From F1-120-MAGs238 sp964484185 (GTDB lineage Bacteria; Planctomycetota; Phycisphaerae; Phycisphaerales; UBA1924), in assembly GCA_964484185.1 (NCBI GenBank), contig CAZAEQ010000011.1, positions 1 through 64,000 of the forward strand: 64,000 bases of DNA. Direction: 5' to 3'. Shown here piece after piece: positions 43,213 to 51,984 of the stretch (positions are counted from its first letter, which is position 1; each line of letters begins with the position of its first letter). A program made the translations under genes and the position numbers. The notes beneath the pieces are model-generated. The model saw only the letters and a program-made list of their open reading frames with translations, made no database searches and was not told where the DNA came from.

Positions 43213-45801
43213 TCAGTTCGTTTGCTGTTTTTCCAAGGTTTCAGTTTCGGGTTCGGGGCTGCGGCCAGCGGTTCGAATTGCGGCAAGGATTGGCGCCGCA
43301 TCTGTCCGGCGACCAAGGTGTAGATAGGCGCGAGCGAGCATGTCGAGCGAGTAGTGCTCGTGTCGACTCTTGATTGGTTCCAGTTTCACAACTGCGTCAT
43401 TCCAACACGACCGCGCCATTGCTGCATCATCGGCAGACTTATATGTATGTCCCTCAGCTACGTCGATTGCTGCAAGGCGCGTGGTGTTGTCGGCCTTTCC
43501 TGCTTCGTCGTCCGCAGCAATAGGAGCGCCTTTGAGCCACGTTCGCGCACGCGACCAGCACGCGATCGCCGCATTCCAGTTCTTTTCCTCCTCCTCGACT
43601 TGCGCGGCCTCACCTTCCGTCGACACCATATCGTGCCTCCAGCGAAGATGTTTGGGATCGCGCTGCACGAGCGATTCGAGGATTTTCCGACTTGCCGCCA
43701 GGTCATTGCGTGCAGATTCGAAATCCCTGGATTTGGATGCCGCTTGTGCCGCGAGTCGATGCCCGATTGCCAATTCTCGCCGCCAGTCGCTATTGCTCGG
43801 GTCGATCTTCATAAGTTCTTTTGCGACCCCCTGCATAGCGAGAAAGCTCGCAAGCGCCTCCTTCGGCCGCCTGTCCTTCAGCTGCAGTTCGCCGACCTTT
43901 ATGTAGCTGATCCCAAGCCGATACTGATGATCGGTGTTGAGGCGGTCTTTTGCGACCAGGGCCTGCATGATCTCCGCAGCTTCCTTGGCAGCGGCTTCCG
44001 CATCAGTCAAGTTGGCCTCTTTCTCAAGTGCATCGGAAAGCTGTGTCAGGCTGTTCGCCAGGCTGCGTGCATACTCGTCGTTGGCCGGATCAAGCCTTTT
44101 CAGTTCTCGTTTGGTTTCCAGTGCATGTTCGATTGAAGCCATTGCTTTCTTGCGTTCGCCGCGCTCACGATGCAGCATCACAAAATTGGAGTGCGCGTAC
44201 GCGACTTCCAGCTGCCATTCCGGGTTTTTGGCGTCCAGTTCAACCAGCCGCTCTGCTGTCTTCAGATATTCGTCGAATTTGAGCTCCGCTGAGTTGAGAT
44301 CCGTACTTCGAAATGCAACCAATCCCAGATAAAATTGAGCCGCCCCCAGCGCCTTGATGTATCGCCCCTCCTGCGGATGGTGACTTACCAGATTTGTAAG
44401 CACGCGCTGCTGTTCAGCAAATGACTTTCGAGCGGCTTCAAGATCACTGCGACCCATCGCCACTTCCCCTGACAGCTGAAGTGATGTCCCAAAACGCAGC
44501 AACTGCTCGGGATCAAGCGATGCTTCACCGCGCCGCATGTAGTATCCACTGACGCTTCCAGCAACCTCGCCCATCGCATCCAGCCGTCCAACTTCGGCGA
44601 ACTTGGTTTTCACTTTGTCGACGAAAAGTGTCACGAAACCCTCCGCATCTTCCCGCGCTGCAACTGCCTGTATGCGTGCATCAACCGCTTGATTGCGGCT
44701 CCTCACCGTAAAAATAAGCCCAGCCACCAGAAACACAAGGGCTGCCGCCAGTCCGCACACCAGCCCCGTATTTCGCCGGCTGAATTTCTGCAATTGATAC
44801 CATGTGCTCGCGGGCCGCGCTGTGATCGTTTCGTTCCTTAGATATCGCCGAATGTCTGACCCCAGCGCCTCTGCAGAGTGATACCTCCGCGTCTTGTCTT
44901 TCTCAAGCGCCTTGGCCACAATCGTTTCAATATCGCCGCGCAGGGTGCGATTGATCGAAGACAAACGCTCCGGCTCTTCCTCGCGGATAATCCGCGCCGC
45001 CTCATGAATCATCTTTTTCTGCAGATCCAGCGGCAGCCTTCCTGCCAGGAGTTCATACGCAATGACGCCCATTGCGTAGACATCGCTGCGCGTATCCAGA
45101 TCGCCCGGATCGCCGCTGACCTGTTCCGGACTCATGTACGGGACGGTGCCGATCAATTGCCCGATGTCAGTCTCAAGCGTCGCGTGGATATCGCTGTCAG
45201 TCGCGCGGGCTACGCCAAAGTCCAAGATTTTCGGCTGACCGGTCTCATCAACCAGGATGTTGCCCGGCTTGAGGTCGCGGTGAATCACACCCTTCTGGTG
45301 GGCGTGATACACCGCATCACAAATGCGAGCCAGCAATTCCAGGCGCGCGGGCGTTCCCAGAGAGTGTTTGCCGCAGTAATCCGTCAGTGGCACACCCTGT
45401 ATGAATTCCATCGCGAAATACGGGACATCGTGGCCTTGAGGGTTTTTCGCAACTCCAGCTTCAAATACCTGCGCAATGCCCGGATGCTGCAAGCGGCCGA
45501 GGACCTGTGCTTCCTTTCCAAAACGGCGCAGCATCTCCTCGCTGAGTTGTGTAATCTTGATGACCTTTAGCGCCACCAGTCGATCTGGATTTTCCTGCCT
45601 TGCTTGATAGACAGTTCCCATGCCGCCTTCACCGAGGAGGCGGATGATTGTGTAATGTCCGATTTGATCGGGGAGTGTGCGAGATCGCGAGGGCGCGACG
45701 GCGCTGTGGAGATTCTCTGGGGCATTGACTGCCGTGGCGAGAGTCGCGTCAAGGATTGGTCGCGATGGCTGATCAGGTAGAGATGGAGAATCGCCGGTCA
45801 T
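43213..45801 (-). CDS. Ser/Thr protein kinase with transmembrane helix and TPR-like sensor region
   Basis: An 862-residue Hanks-type kinase. The kinase domain (about 50-325) has the glycine loop LGEGGMGTVY (56-65), catalytic lysine in VALKVIK, the loop HRDLKPGNILVD and DFGVA. A membrane helix (LAAALVFLVAGLIFTV, about 350-366) is followed by a coiled-coil-forming linker and about 450 residues of helical repeats that look like tetratricopeptide repeats. The repeat region is probably extracytoplasmic and senses or binds proteins; targets are unknown. GGAG lies seven bases before the ATG. The gene lies between pxpB and a hypothetical gene, separating pxpB from pxpAC. Confidence 0.95.
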   Translation of the reverse strand: MTGDSPSLPDQPSRPILDATLATAVNAPENLHSAVAPSRSRTLPDQIGHYTIIRLLGEGGMGTVYQARQENPDRLVALKVIKITQLSEEMLRRFGKEAQVLGRLQHPGIAQVFEAGVAKNPQGHDVPYFAMEFIQGVPLTDYCGKHSLGTPARLELLARICDAVYHAHQKGVIHRDLKPGNILVDETGQPKILDFGVARATDSDIHATLETDIGQLIGTVPYMSPEQVSGDPGDLDTRSDVYAMGVIAYELLAGRLPLDLQKKMIHEAARIIREEEPERLSSINRTLRGDIETIVAKALEKDKTRRYHSAEALGSDIRRYLRNETITARPASTWYQLQKFSRRNTGLVCGLAAALVFLVAGLIFTVRSRNQAVDARIQAVAAREDAEGFVTLFVDKVKTKFAEVGRLDAMGEVAGSVSGYYMRRGEASLDPEQLLRFGTSLQLSGEVAMGRSDLEAARKSFAEQQRVLTNLVSHHPQEGRYIKALGAAQFYLGLVAFRSTDLNSAELKFDEYLKTAERLVELDAKNPEWQLEVAYAHSNFVMLHRERGERKKAMASIEHALETKRELKRLDPANDEYARSLANSLTQLSDALEKEANLTDAEAAAKEAAEIMQALVAKDRLNTDHQYRLGISYIKVGELQLKDRRPKEALASFLAMQGVAKELMKIDPSNSDWRRELAIGHRLAAQAASKSRDFESARNDLAASRKILESLVQRDPKHLRWRHDMVSTEGEAAQVEEEEKNWNAAIACWSRARTWLKGAPIAADDEAGKADNTTRLAAIDVAEGHTYKSADDAAMARSCWNDAVVKLEPIKSRHEHYSLDMLARAYLHLGRRTDAAPILAAIRTAGRSPEPETETLEKQQTN

Positions 45802-45861
45802 GAATGGCTCCGCAATGGCACGCGCACATCTATGAAGACACGGTGAGCAGGTCTCTCAGTT

Positions 45862-46551
45862 TTATGAACTCTTATACGATTCAAGCTGTTCGAATGAAAT
45901 GGGTACGAACCTAACAGTATCACCCGCCGCGAGGAGTGACGGCGAGGTGCTCTGCGGGTCAAAGAGATTGAGCGGGGTTCGGCCGATGATGCGCCAGCCG
46001 CCGGGCGTGGCCGCGGGGTAGATGCCGCATTGGTCGGCGGCGATGGCGACGCTGCCAGCGGGGACGAGTGGGCGGGGCGAGGGGAGGCGCGGGGTTGTTA
46101 GCTGGGGAGGCAGGCCGCGGAGATAGGGGAAACCGGGGTTGAAACCGATGAAGGCGACGGAGTAAGTTGCGAAGGAGTGGATGAGGATGAGTTGGTCGAT
46201 GGCGATGGAGTGGAGGGCGGCGAGGTCGAGCAGGTCGGGTGCGCAGCGCGTGTCGTAACAGGTTGGGATTTCGATGGTTCGGGAAGCGAAGGTTGCGGAG
46301 GGTGGAAGCGGTGAGTTGAGGAGTGCGGTTACTGCAGATTCGGCGGCGGCAGGGTCGAGTGTGAGCGGGTCGAAGGTGAGGAGAAGCGTTGTGTAGGCAG
46401 GCGTGACATCGAGGAGGGCGGGGATGTTGGCGGATTGGAGTAGGCGGAACGTGGGGAGGAGGAGATCGGATTTTTCGAATTGAATGCGGAGGGCGCGGTC
46501 GGTGGCCCAGAGGAGAGTGGGTGCGAGAGGTTGTGGTCGGGTGGGCAACAC
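45862..46551 (-). CDS. pxpB: 5-Oxoprolinase subunit B
   Basis: About 229 residues (KipI/PxpB family): TLLWATDRALRIQF near the start, FATYSVAFIGFNPGFPYLRGLP and GSVAIAADQCGIYPAATPGGWRIIGRTPLNLFD are hallmark stretches. GTG at 46551 gives the family's normal length; the frame is open to an ATG at 46692, which overlaps the divergent ligA and would add unlike residues. With PxpA and PxpC it would complete the oxoprolinase; it is about 4 kb from both, on the same strand. Confidence 0.87.
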   Translation of the reverse strand: MLPTRPQPLAPTLLWATDRALRIQFEKSDLLLPTFRLLQSANIPALLDVTPAYTTLLLTFDPLTLDPAAAESAVTALLNSPLPPSATFASRTIEIPTCYDTRCAPDLLDLAALHSIAIDQLILIHSFATYSVAFIGFNPGFPYLRGLPPQLTTPRLPSPRPLVPAGSVAIAADQCGIYPAATPGGWRIIGRTPLNLFDPQSTSPSLLAAGDTVRFVPISFEQLESYKSS

Positions 46552-46719
46552 TGAAGAGAATACTACGTGAGAGTTGAATGCATGAATGAAATCGAAATGA
46601 TGAAATGGTCGCGTCCGACCGATTGCCCAGCATAAGAAGAACGTCGAGCAGTCTGAAGATGTGGCAGAGATGTGATCCGCGAAAAGGTCCAACGTTGGCC
46701 GTCTACTCTACAGCCAGCC

Positions 46720-48909
46720 ATGAAATCGACTGACCGAATTCACGAATTGCGTTCGCTCCTGCACAAGGCTAATCGCGCGTATTACGCGGATGCAGCGCCG
46801 ATTATGTCGGACCCGGAGTTTGATCGGTTGTTGGCGGAATTGGCGCAGCTTGAGAAGGCGCATCCGGAATTGGCGGATGTGAATAGTCCAACGAATCGGG
46901 TGGGGGGCGAGCCGATTGAGGGGTTTGTGACGTTGGCGCATTCGGAGCCGATGTTGTCGATTGACAACACGTATTCGGCGGCGGATGTGAAGGAGTGGTA
47001 CGAGCGGTGCGCTGGTGGATTCGAAGGCGGCGGGTTGTTCGGGGCGAAGAGCCCGATGGTGTGTGTGACTGATCCAAAGATTGATGGGCTGGCGGTGAGC
47101 ATTCGGTATGAGAAGGGGCAGTTGGCGCTGGCGCTGACGCGCGGGGATGGGACCAAGGGCGATGATGTGACGCATGCGGTGCGGGCGATTCGGGCGATTC
47201 CGTTGAAGCTGGAAGGCAGTGTGCCGGATGTGCTCGAAGTTCGCGGCGAGATCTTTATGCCCACGGCGGAGTTTGACCGGATTAATAAGGAGAAGGAAGA
47301 GGCGGGGGATGATTTGTTTATGAACCCGCGTAATGCGACGGCGGGTTCGCTTAAGAACCTGGATCCGAAGGTGACGGCGTCGCGACGGCTTGCGTTTTCG
47401 GCGTGGGGGAAGGGGCAGATTTCGGATGAGAAGTTTGCGAAGACCTACAGCGAACTGGTGAAGAAGTTCAAGGCGGCGGGTATTCCGACGAGCAAGTTTG
47501 TGACGGAGTGCGCGACGCTGGATGAAATTCAGAAGGCGATTGTGGACTTTGCGGCGACGCGTGCGGGGTTGCCGTATTGGACCGATGGCATGGTGGTGCG
47601 GCTGAATTCGTTTGAGCAGCAGGCGATGCTGGGGCGGACGAGCAAGAGTCCGCGGTGGATTGTGGCGTACAAATATCCGGCGGAGCGGAAGACGACGAAG
47701 CTCTTGGATGTTGAGCACCAGGTGGGAAAAACGGGGAAAATCACACCGCGGGCGATCATGGAGCCGGTGTTGATTGCGGGGACGATGGTGAAGCACGCGA
47801 CGCTGCATAACTATGGTCGAATTCTGGATGCGGCGACGGATGAAGAAGGTACGCGAACTGATATTCGGATTGGTGACACTGTGTATGTGGAGAAGGCGGG
47901 GGAGATCATTCCGCAAGTTGTCGGTGTGATTCTGGCGAAGCGGCCAAAGGATGCGAAGAAGATTGTTGCGCCCGCGAAGTGTCCGGTGTGCGAGGGGACG
48001 GTTGAGCCCGATCCGCCGGAGTCGGTTGAGGATCCGAAGCAGGAGACTTCGCGGCGGTGTATGAATCCTGAGTGTCCAGCGCAGGTGGAAGAGAAGTTGA
48101 TCTGGTTTGCGGGGCGGCGGCAGATGGATATTGATGGGCTGGGTGAGAAGACAGTGCGGTTGATTCGCGCGGCGGGAAATGTGCCGCTGAATACGTTCGC
48201 GGATGTGTTCAGGCTGCATAAGTACAAGAAGGAACTGATGGAGATGGAGGGGATGGGGGAGAAGAAGATTGCGGCGTTGTGCGAGGGGGTAGAGGAAGCG
48301 AAGAAGCGGGGATTGGCGCGACTCTTGGCGGGGATGGGGATGCGGCATGTGGGGGATTCGACGAGTCGCGCGCTGGCGAAAGTGTTCAAGGATTATGACG
48401 CGATGATGAAGGCGAAGGTGTGGCAATTTATGGCGCCGGCGGTGAACAACATGAGTCCCAAGAAACGAGAGGCGTTGACGGGGAGTACAGCGCTGATTGA
48501 GCCGGAAGTGGAGACGACACTGGGAATTGATACCGCGCCGGCGGTGTATGCGTTTTTGCATTCGGCGACAGCGAAGCACACGTTTGAAGATTTGCGGAGT
48601 GAGGGTGTCGATCTGACGAGCCACGAATGGGTTGATCCGGCGAAGGCGGCGGCGATGCCGGGCGGGCCTTTGACCGGGAAGACGGTTGTTATTTCGGGGT
48701 CGATTGAAGGCTGGGAGCGGACGGAACTGGCTCGGGCACTTGAGAAACTTGGGGCGAAGGTTTCAGATTCGGTGTCGAAGAAGACGAGTTTACTGATTGC
48801 GGGAGAGGCAGCGGGGTCGAAGTTGACCAAGGCGCAGGATTTGGGTGTAGAGATATGGGATCAAGCGACGATGCAGGAAAAGATCGGGAGCCTGCTCGTC
48901 AAGCCGTGA
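46720..48909 (+). CDS. ligA: NAD-dependent DNA ligase
   Basis: A 729-residue LigA. Domain Ia (RIHELRSLLHKANRAYYADAAPIMSD) binds the NAD nicotinamide, the adenylation motif KIDG has its lysine at 120, then the OB fold, a Zn-finger with cysteines CPVC...RCMNPECP, a helix-hairpin-helix region (GMGMRHVGDST), and a C-terminal BRCT domain (GPLTGKTVVISGSI). It seals nicks in replication and repair. ATG at 46720 is used; the longer frame starts at 46672. The coding strand of the ligA region is strongly G-rich, which is why large meaningless frames occur on the other strand. Confidence 0.97.
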   Translation: MKSTDRIHELRSLLHKANRAYYADAAPIMSDPEFDRLLAELAQLEKAHPELADVNSPTNRVGGEPIEGFVTLAHSEPMLSIDNTYSAADVKEWYERCAGGFEGGGLFGAKSPMVCVTDPKIDGLAVSIRYEKGQLALALTRGDGTKGDDVTHAVRAIRAIPLKLEGSVPDVLEVRGEIFMPTAEFDRINKEKEEAGDDLFMNPRNATAGSLKNLDPKVTASRRLAFSAWGKGQISDEKFAKTYSELVKKFKAAGIPTSKFVTECATLDEIQKAIVDFAATRAGLPYWTDGMVVRLNSFEQQAMLGRTSKSPRWIVAYKYPAERKTTKLLDVEHQVGKTGKITPRAIMEPVLIAGTMVKHATLHNYGRILDAATDEEGTRTDIRIGDTVYVEKAGEIIPQVVGVILAKRPKDAKKIVAPAKCPVCEGTVEPDPPESVEDPKQETSRRCMNPECPAQVEEKLIWFAGRRQMDIDGLGEKTVRLIRAAGNVPLNTFADVFRLHKYKKELMEMEGMGEKKIAALCEGVEEAKKRGLARLLAGMGMRHVGDSTSRALAKVFKDYDAMMKAKVWQFMAPAVNNMSPKKREALTGSTALIEPEVETTLGIDTAPAVYAFLHSATAKHTFEDLRSEGVDLTSHEWVDPAKAAAMPGGPLTGKTVVISGSIEGWERTELARALEKLGAKVSDSVSKKTSLLIAGEAAGSKLTKAQDLGVEIWDQATMQEKIGSLLVKP

Positions 48910-48927
48910 GGCGGGAGGGAGTTGTTA

Positions 48928-49455
48928 ATGCAGAATGTTGAATGTAAGTATGAGTTAAGAGATTTGAGCTTGGCACGCGGGTTGGCGAAATTGTCGGGCG
49001 CGAGTTTTATCGCGACGCTCAAGCAGACAGATACGTACTACAAGTTAACGACGGGAAGATTGAAGCGTCGGGAGACGGAGGGTGAGCCAACGGAGTGGGT
49101 GTACTACGAGCGGGCGAATGATGCGCGGCCGCGGATCTCGCAGTTTGTGATCTATTCTGAGGAAGAGGCGCTGGAGCGGTATGGGACACAGCAGTTGCCG
49201 GTGTGGGTGGTGGTGAGCAAGAAGCGCGAGTTGTATATGTATGAGAACGTGCGGATTCACCTGGACAGTGTGGAGGCGCTGGGGACATTTGTGGAGTTTG
49301 AGGCGCTGGTGACAGAGGCGTATCACATTGGGCGGTGTCAGCACTCGGTGAATTTTTTGAAGCAGCACTTTGGGCCCGCGCTTGGGGAGACGATTGCAGT
49401 GTCGTATTGCGACATGATGGCAGCGGCGCAAGACGCGGATAAGGCGGCGAGGTAA
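48928..49455 (+). CDS. CYTH-domain protein
   Basis: About 175 residues. ECKYELRDLSLARGLAKLSG with the alternating acid/basic start, KQTDTYYKLTTGRLKRRE and WVYYERAN followed by ARPRISQF are signs of the CYTH superfamily (class IV adenylate cyclase and thiamine triphosphatase fold), which acts on triphosphate groups. GGGAGG precedes the ATG at 48928. The substrate cannot be named. It follows ligA by 18 bases and may be cotranscribed. Confidence 0.82.
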   Translation: MQNVECKYELRDLSLARGLAKLSGASFIATLKQTDTYYKLTTGRLKRRETEGEPTEWVYYERANDARPRISQFVIYSEEEALERYGTQQLPVWVVVSKKRELYMYENVRIHLDSVEALGTFVEFEALVTEAYHIGRCQHSVNFLKQHFGPALGETIAVSYCDMMAAAQDADKAAR

Positions 49456-49499
49456 GTACCGCGAGAAGATCGCTGTGCTACAGGAGGACGGGGTTTTGT

Positions 49500-49533
49500 A
49501 CGCAGAGGTCACAGAGACGCGGAGACGCAGAGG
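49500..49533. repeat. Short repetitive sequence with GACGC units
   Basis: CGCAGAGGTC, ACAGAGACGC and GGAGACGCAG lie in a row in the 159-base gap between the CYTH gene and the AIM24-like gene. A common interspersed element in several phyla contains the same phrase; nothing else in the gap stands out. Confidence 0.45.
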
Positions 49534-49614
49534 AAGACAAAAAATACACATGTGAAACCAAGGCACATGGGTTCCGACTAAAGTGATTAGAAACAGGTTT
49601 AGGAGACTGGGTAT

Positions 49615-50409
49615 ATGGCGACTGATGTGATTGACTATCGGATTATCGGCGATGACATGCAGGCAGTGATTGTGACGCTAGATCCGCGCGAGGCGTGCGT
49701 GGCTGAGGCGGGGTCGATGCTGTATATGCAGGAAGGCATCGAAATGGCGACGCAGATGTCGATGTCTGAGGGCAAGGGCCTGTTTGGAAAGTTGTTTGAA
49801 GCGGGCAAACGCATGGTTGTTGGCGAGTCCTTCTTTATCACATACTTTGCCAACAACGGGCAAACTCGATCCGATGTTGCGTTTTCGGCACCGTATCCGG
49901 GAAAGATTGTGCCGCTGCAGTTGAGTCAGCATGGCGGACAAGTGATCTGTCAGAAGGACAGCTTCTTATGCGCTGCGCGTGGCGTGACGGTTGATATCGC
50001 ATTCACCAAAAAGATTGGCGCGGGCTTTTTTGGTGGTGAAGGATTTATCTTGCAGAAAGTCTCTTCGCCGACGGGTGAAGGGCTCGCGTTTATTCACGCG
50101 GGCGGGACGATCTGTGAGCATGTGCTGAAGCCGGGGCAGTTGCTGCGCGTGGATACCGGGTGTCTGGTTGCGTTTGAAACCAGCGTTGACTACGACATTC
50201 AGATGGTGCCGGGAATCAAAAACATGTTGTTTGGCGGCGAGGGCGTGTTCTTCGTAGCACTGCGCGGGCCGGGCAAGGTGTGGCTGCAGACGTTGCCATT
50301 TGCGCGCCTGGCTGACCGCATCATGGCCGCGAGCGCGCGGAAAGGCAATACCGAGCAGGGATCGATCCTGGGTGGTATGGGTGGCTTACTGATGGGGGAT
50401 AACGACTGA
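49615..50409 (+). CDS. AIM24/TIGR00266-family protein
   Basis: A 264-residue protein: IDYRIIGDDMQAVIVTLDPREACVAEAGSMLYM at the start, then FFITYFANNG, VICQKDSFLCAARGV and VKPGQ-like LKPGQLLRVDTGCLVAFE, all typical of the TIGR00266/AIM24 family with its beta-roll fold. Members are found in bacteria and in mitochondria; the bacterial function is unknown. AGGAG precedes the ATG. It converges with frr, with 58 bases between their stops. Confidence 0.93.
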   Translation: MATDVIDYRIIGDDMQAVIVTLDPREACVAEAGSMLYMQEGIEMATQMSMSEGKGLFGKLFEAGKRMVVGESFFITYFANNGQTRSDVAFSAPYPGKIVPLQLSQHGGQVICQKDSFLCAARGVTVDIAFTKKIGAGFFGGEGFILQKVSSPTGEGLAFIHAGGTICEHVLKPGQLLRVDTGCLVAFETSVDYDIQMVPGIKNMLFGGEGVFFVALRGPGKVWLQTLPFARLADRIMAASARKGNTEQGSILGGMGGLLMGDND

Positions 50410-50467
50410 GCCACAGTGCTTCGCTCTGGGCGCTTCGGCACTAGGCATCAGGGAAATCCAAAGACTG

Positions 50468-51043
50468 TCAGACAGTCATGATTTCTTTTGTCTTTGACTC
50501 GACGAACTTATCTACTTCATCCTCAAACTTCTTAAGGAGCTTCTGGATTTCGTCCTTGAGCTGGGTGATCTCATCTTCCGGGTAGTGCTTTGAGCCGGGG
50601 GCTTTGCCCAGTTGTTCGGCGTGTTTGTTGGCATCGCGGCGTACGTTGCGGATGGCGACCTTGGACTCTTCGCCGAGCTTTTTACAGCGAGTGGCGAGTT
50701 GAGTGCGGCGGTCGGCAGAGAGTGCGGGGACGTTGAGGCGGATGTGCTTTTGCTCGACGATGGGGTTGAGACCCAGGCCGCTGGTTTCGATTGCAGTGCG
50801 GATGGCGGCGATCGCGCCGACGTCGAAGGGTTTGATGAGGAGTTGAGAGGGCTCGGGCACGGTGATGCTGGCGAGGTTTTTCATATCCTGCATCGAGCCG
50901 TAGTAGTCGACTTTGAGGAAATCGACCAGTGCGGAAGAGGCGCGGCCGGTACGGATGCCACGGAGTTCGGAGCGGAGGTAGTCGGCGGACTTTTTCATGA
51001 TCTCTTCGGCTTCGAGGAGAATGGTGTCTGGATCAGTAGTCAT
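50468..51043 (-). CDS. frr: Ribosome recycling factor
   Basis: About 191 residues with the RRF signature RTGRASSALVDFLKVDYYGS and ASITVPEPSQLLIKPFD, then the helical KKFEDEVDKFVESKTKEI at the C-terminus. With EF-G it splits ribosomes after termination. ATG at 51043 is used; the frame stays open farther upstream to 51118. A 14-base perfect palindrome core (GACTGTC/GACAGTC) at 50463-50477 overlaps the stop codon. It is divergent from pyrH, unlike the usual collinear order. Confidence 0.97.
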   Translation of the reverse strand: MTTDPDTILLEAEEIMKKSADYLRSELRGIRTGRASSALVDFLKVDYYGSMQDMKNLASITVPEPSQLLIKPFDVGAIAAIRTAIETSGLGLNPIVEQKHIRLNVPALSADRRTQLATRCKKLGEESKVAIRNVRRDANKHAEQLGKAPGSKHYPEDEITQLKDEIQKLLKKFEDEVDKFVESKTKEIMTV

Positions 51044-51144
51044 GGGGCAAAACTCCAAAAGGCGGCATATGGTCCAAGTCGAGATACATGATACGTCCGC
51101 ATTCCGCCCGGATACCACCCAATCACTGCCGCAGGAGACACTCT

Positions 51145-51903
51145 ATGACAACCGCCACACTTCAGACTGCTCATACTGCAAACGCGACGACCCCCAAATA
51201 TCGACGGGTTTTGCTGAAGCTGTCGGGGGAGGCGTTGTGTGCGACGGGTGGTTTTGGACTGGATGCGGACGAGTTGGGGGTGATTGGGAACGAGATTAAG
51301 GGCGCGATCGGGCTTGGAACGCAAGTAGCGATTGTTGTGGGTGGCGGGAATTTCATTCGCGGGGCACAGCTGGCCACGCATGGGGGAATTCCGCAAGCAA
51401 CGGCCGATCACATGGGGATGCTGGGGACTGTGATCAATGCGATGGCTCTGAAGGAAACGTTGCTCAATTTGGGGGTTCCGTGCCGCGTAATGAGTGCTAT
51501 TGAGATCCGTGCTGTCGCGGAGCCGTTCATACGGAGCCGGGCGATTCGGCATATGGAAAAAGGTCGCGTAGTGATTCTCGGGGCCGGAACGGGGAACCCG
51601 TTCTTTACGACTGATACGTGCGCTGCATTGCGGGCCAGAGAGCTGGACTGCGAGATATTGATGAAGGCGACGAAGGTCGATGGGGTGTACACGGCGGACC
51701 CCAAGAAGGACCCCAAGGCCACGCGATATGACAGGCTGAGCATGGGTGAAGCGATCGCGAAAAACCTGAAAATCATGGATATGACTGCACTAGCGATGTG
51801 CCAGGAGCACAAGATTCCGGTGCTGGTCTTTGATTTCAAGAAGCCGGGCAATATTGCGCGGGTTATTGGCGGGGCAGATGTTGGAACCGTTGTGAGCCCC
51901 TGA
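51145..51903 (+). CDS. pyrH: UMP kinase
   Basis: About 252 residues: RVLLKLSGEAL, VVGGGNFIRG, ADHMGMLGTVINAMAL, GTGNPFFTTDTCAALRA and KVDGVYTADPKKDP are the UMP kinase motifs of the amino acid kinase fold. It phosphorylates UMP to UDP. AGGAG precedes the ATG at 51145. It lies head to head with frr, 101 bases apart. Confidence 0.97.
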   Translation: MTTATLQTAHTANATTPKYRRVLLKLSGEALCATGGFGLDADELGVIGNEIKGAIGLGTQVAIVVGGGNFIRGAQLATHGGIPQATADHMGMLGTVINAMALKETLLNLGVPCRVMSAIEIRAVAEPFIRSRAIRHMEKGRVVILGAGTGNPFFTTDTCAALRARELDCEILMKATKVDGVYTADPKKDPKATRYDRLSMGEAIAKNLKIMDMTALAMCQEHKIPVLVFDFKKPGNIARVIGGADVGTVVSP

Positions 51904-51984
51904 GCGTCAAATTGGGTCTAGTCCGGGCATGGCTGCAACCAGAGGGGCGGTTGCAGGGTATAAGGTTGTTGCAGGAGAATTGGC

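Noticed and set aside
46708..48624. 638-codon minus-strand frame opposite ligA
   Set aside because: Complement of a clearly coding ligA; composition is arginine/histidine/leucine-rich with no family resemblance. It reflects the strong third-position bias of ligA.
50463..50477. Palindrome GACTGTC/GACAGTC as a terminator for frr
   Set aside because: One-base loop and overlap with the stop codon; no U-run follows on either strand.
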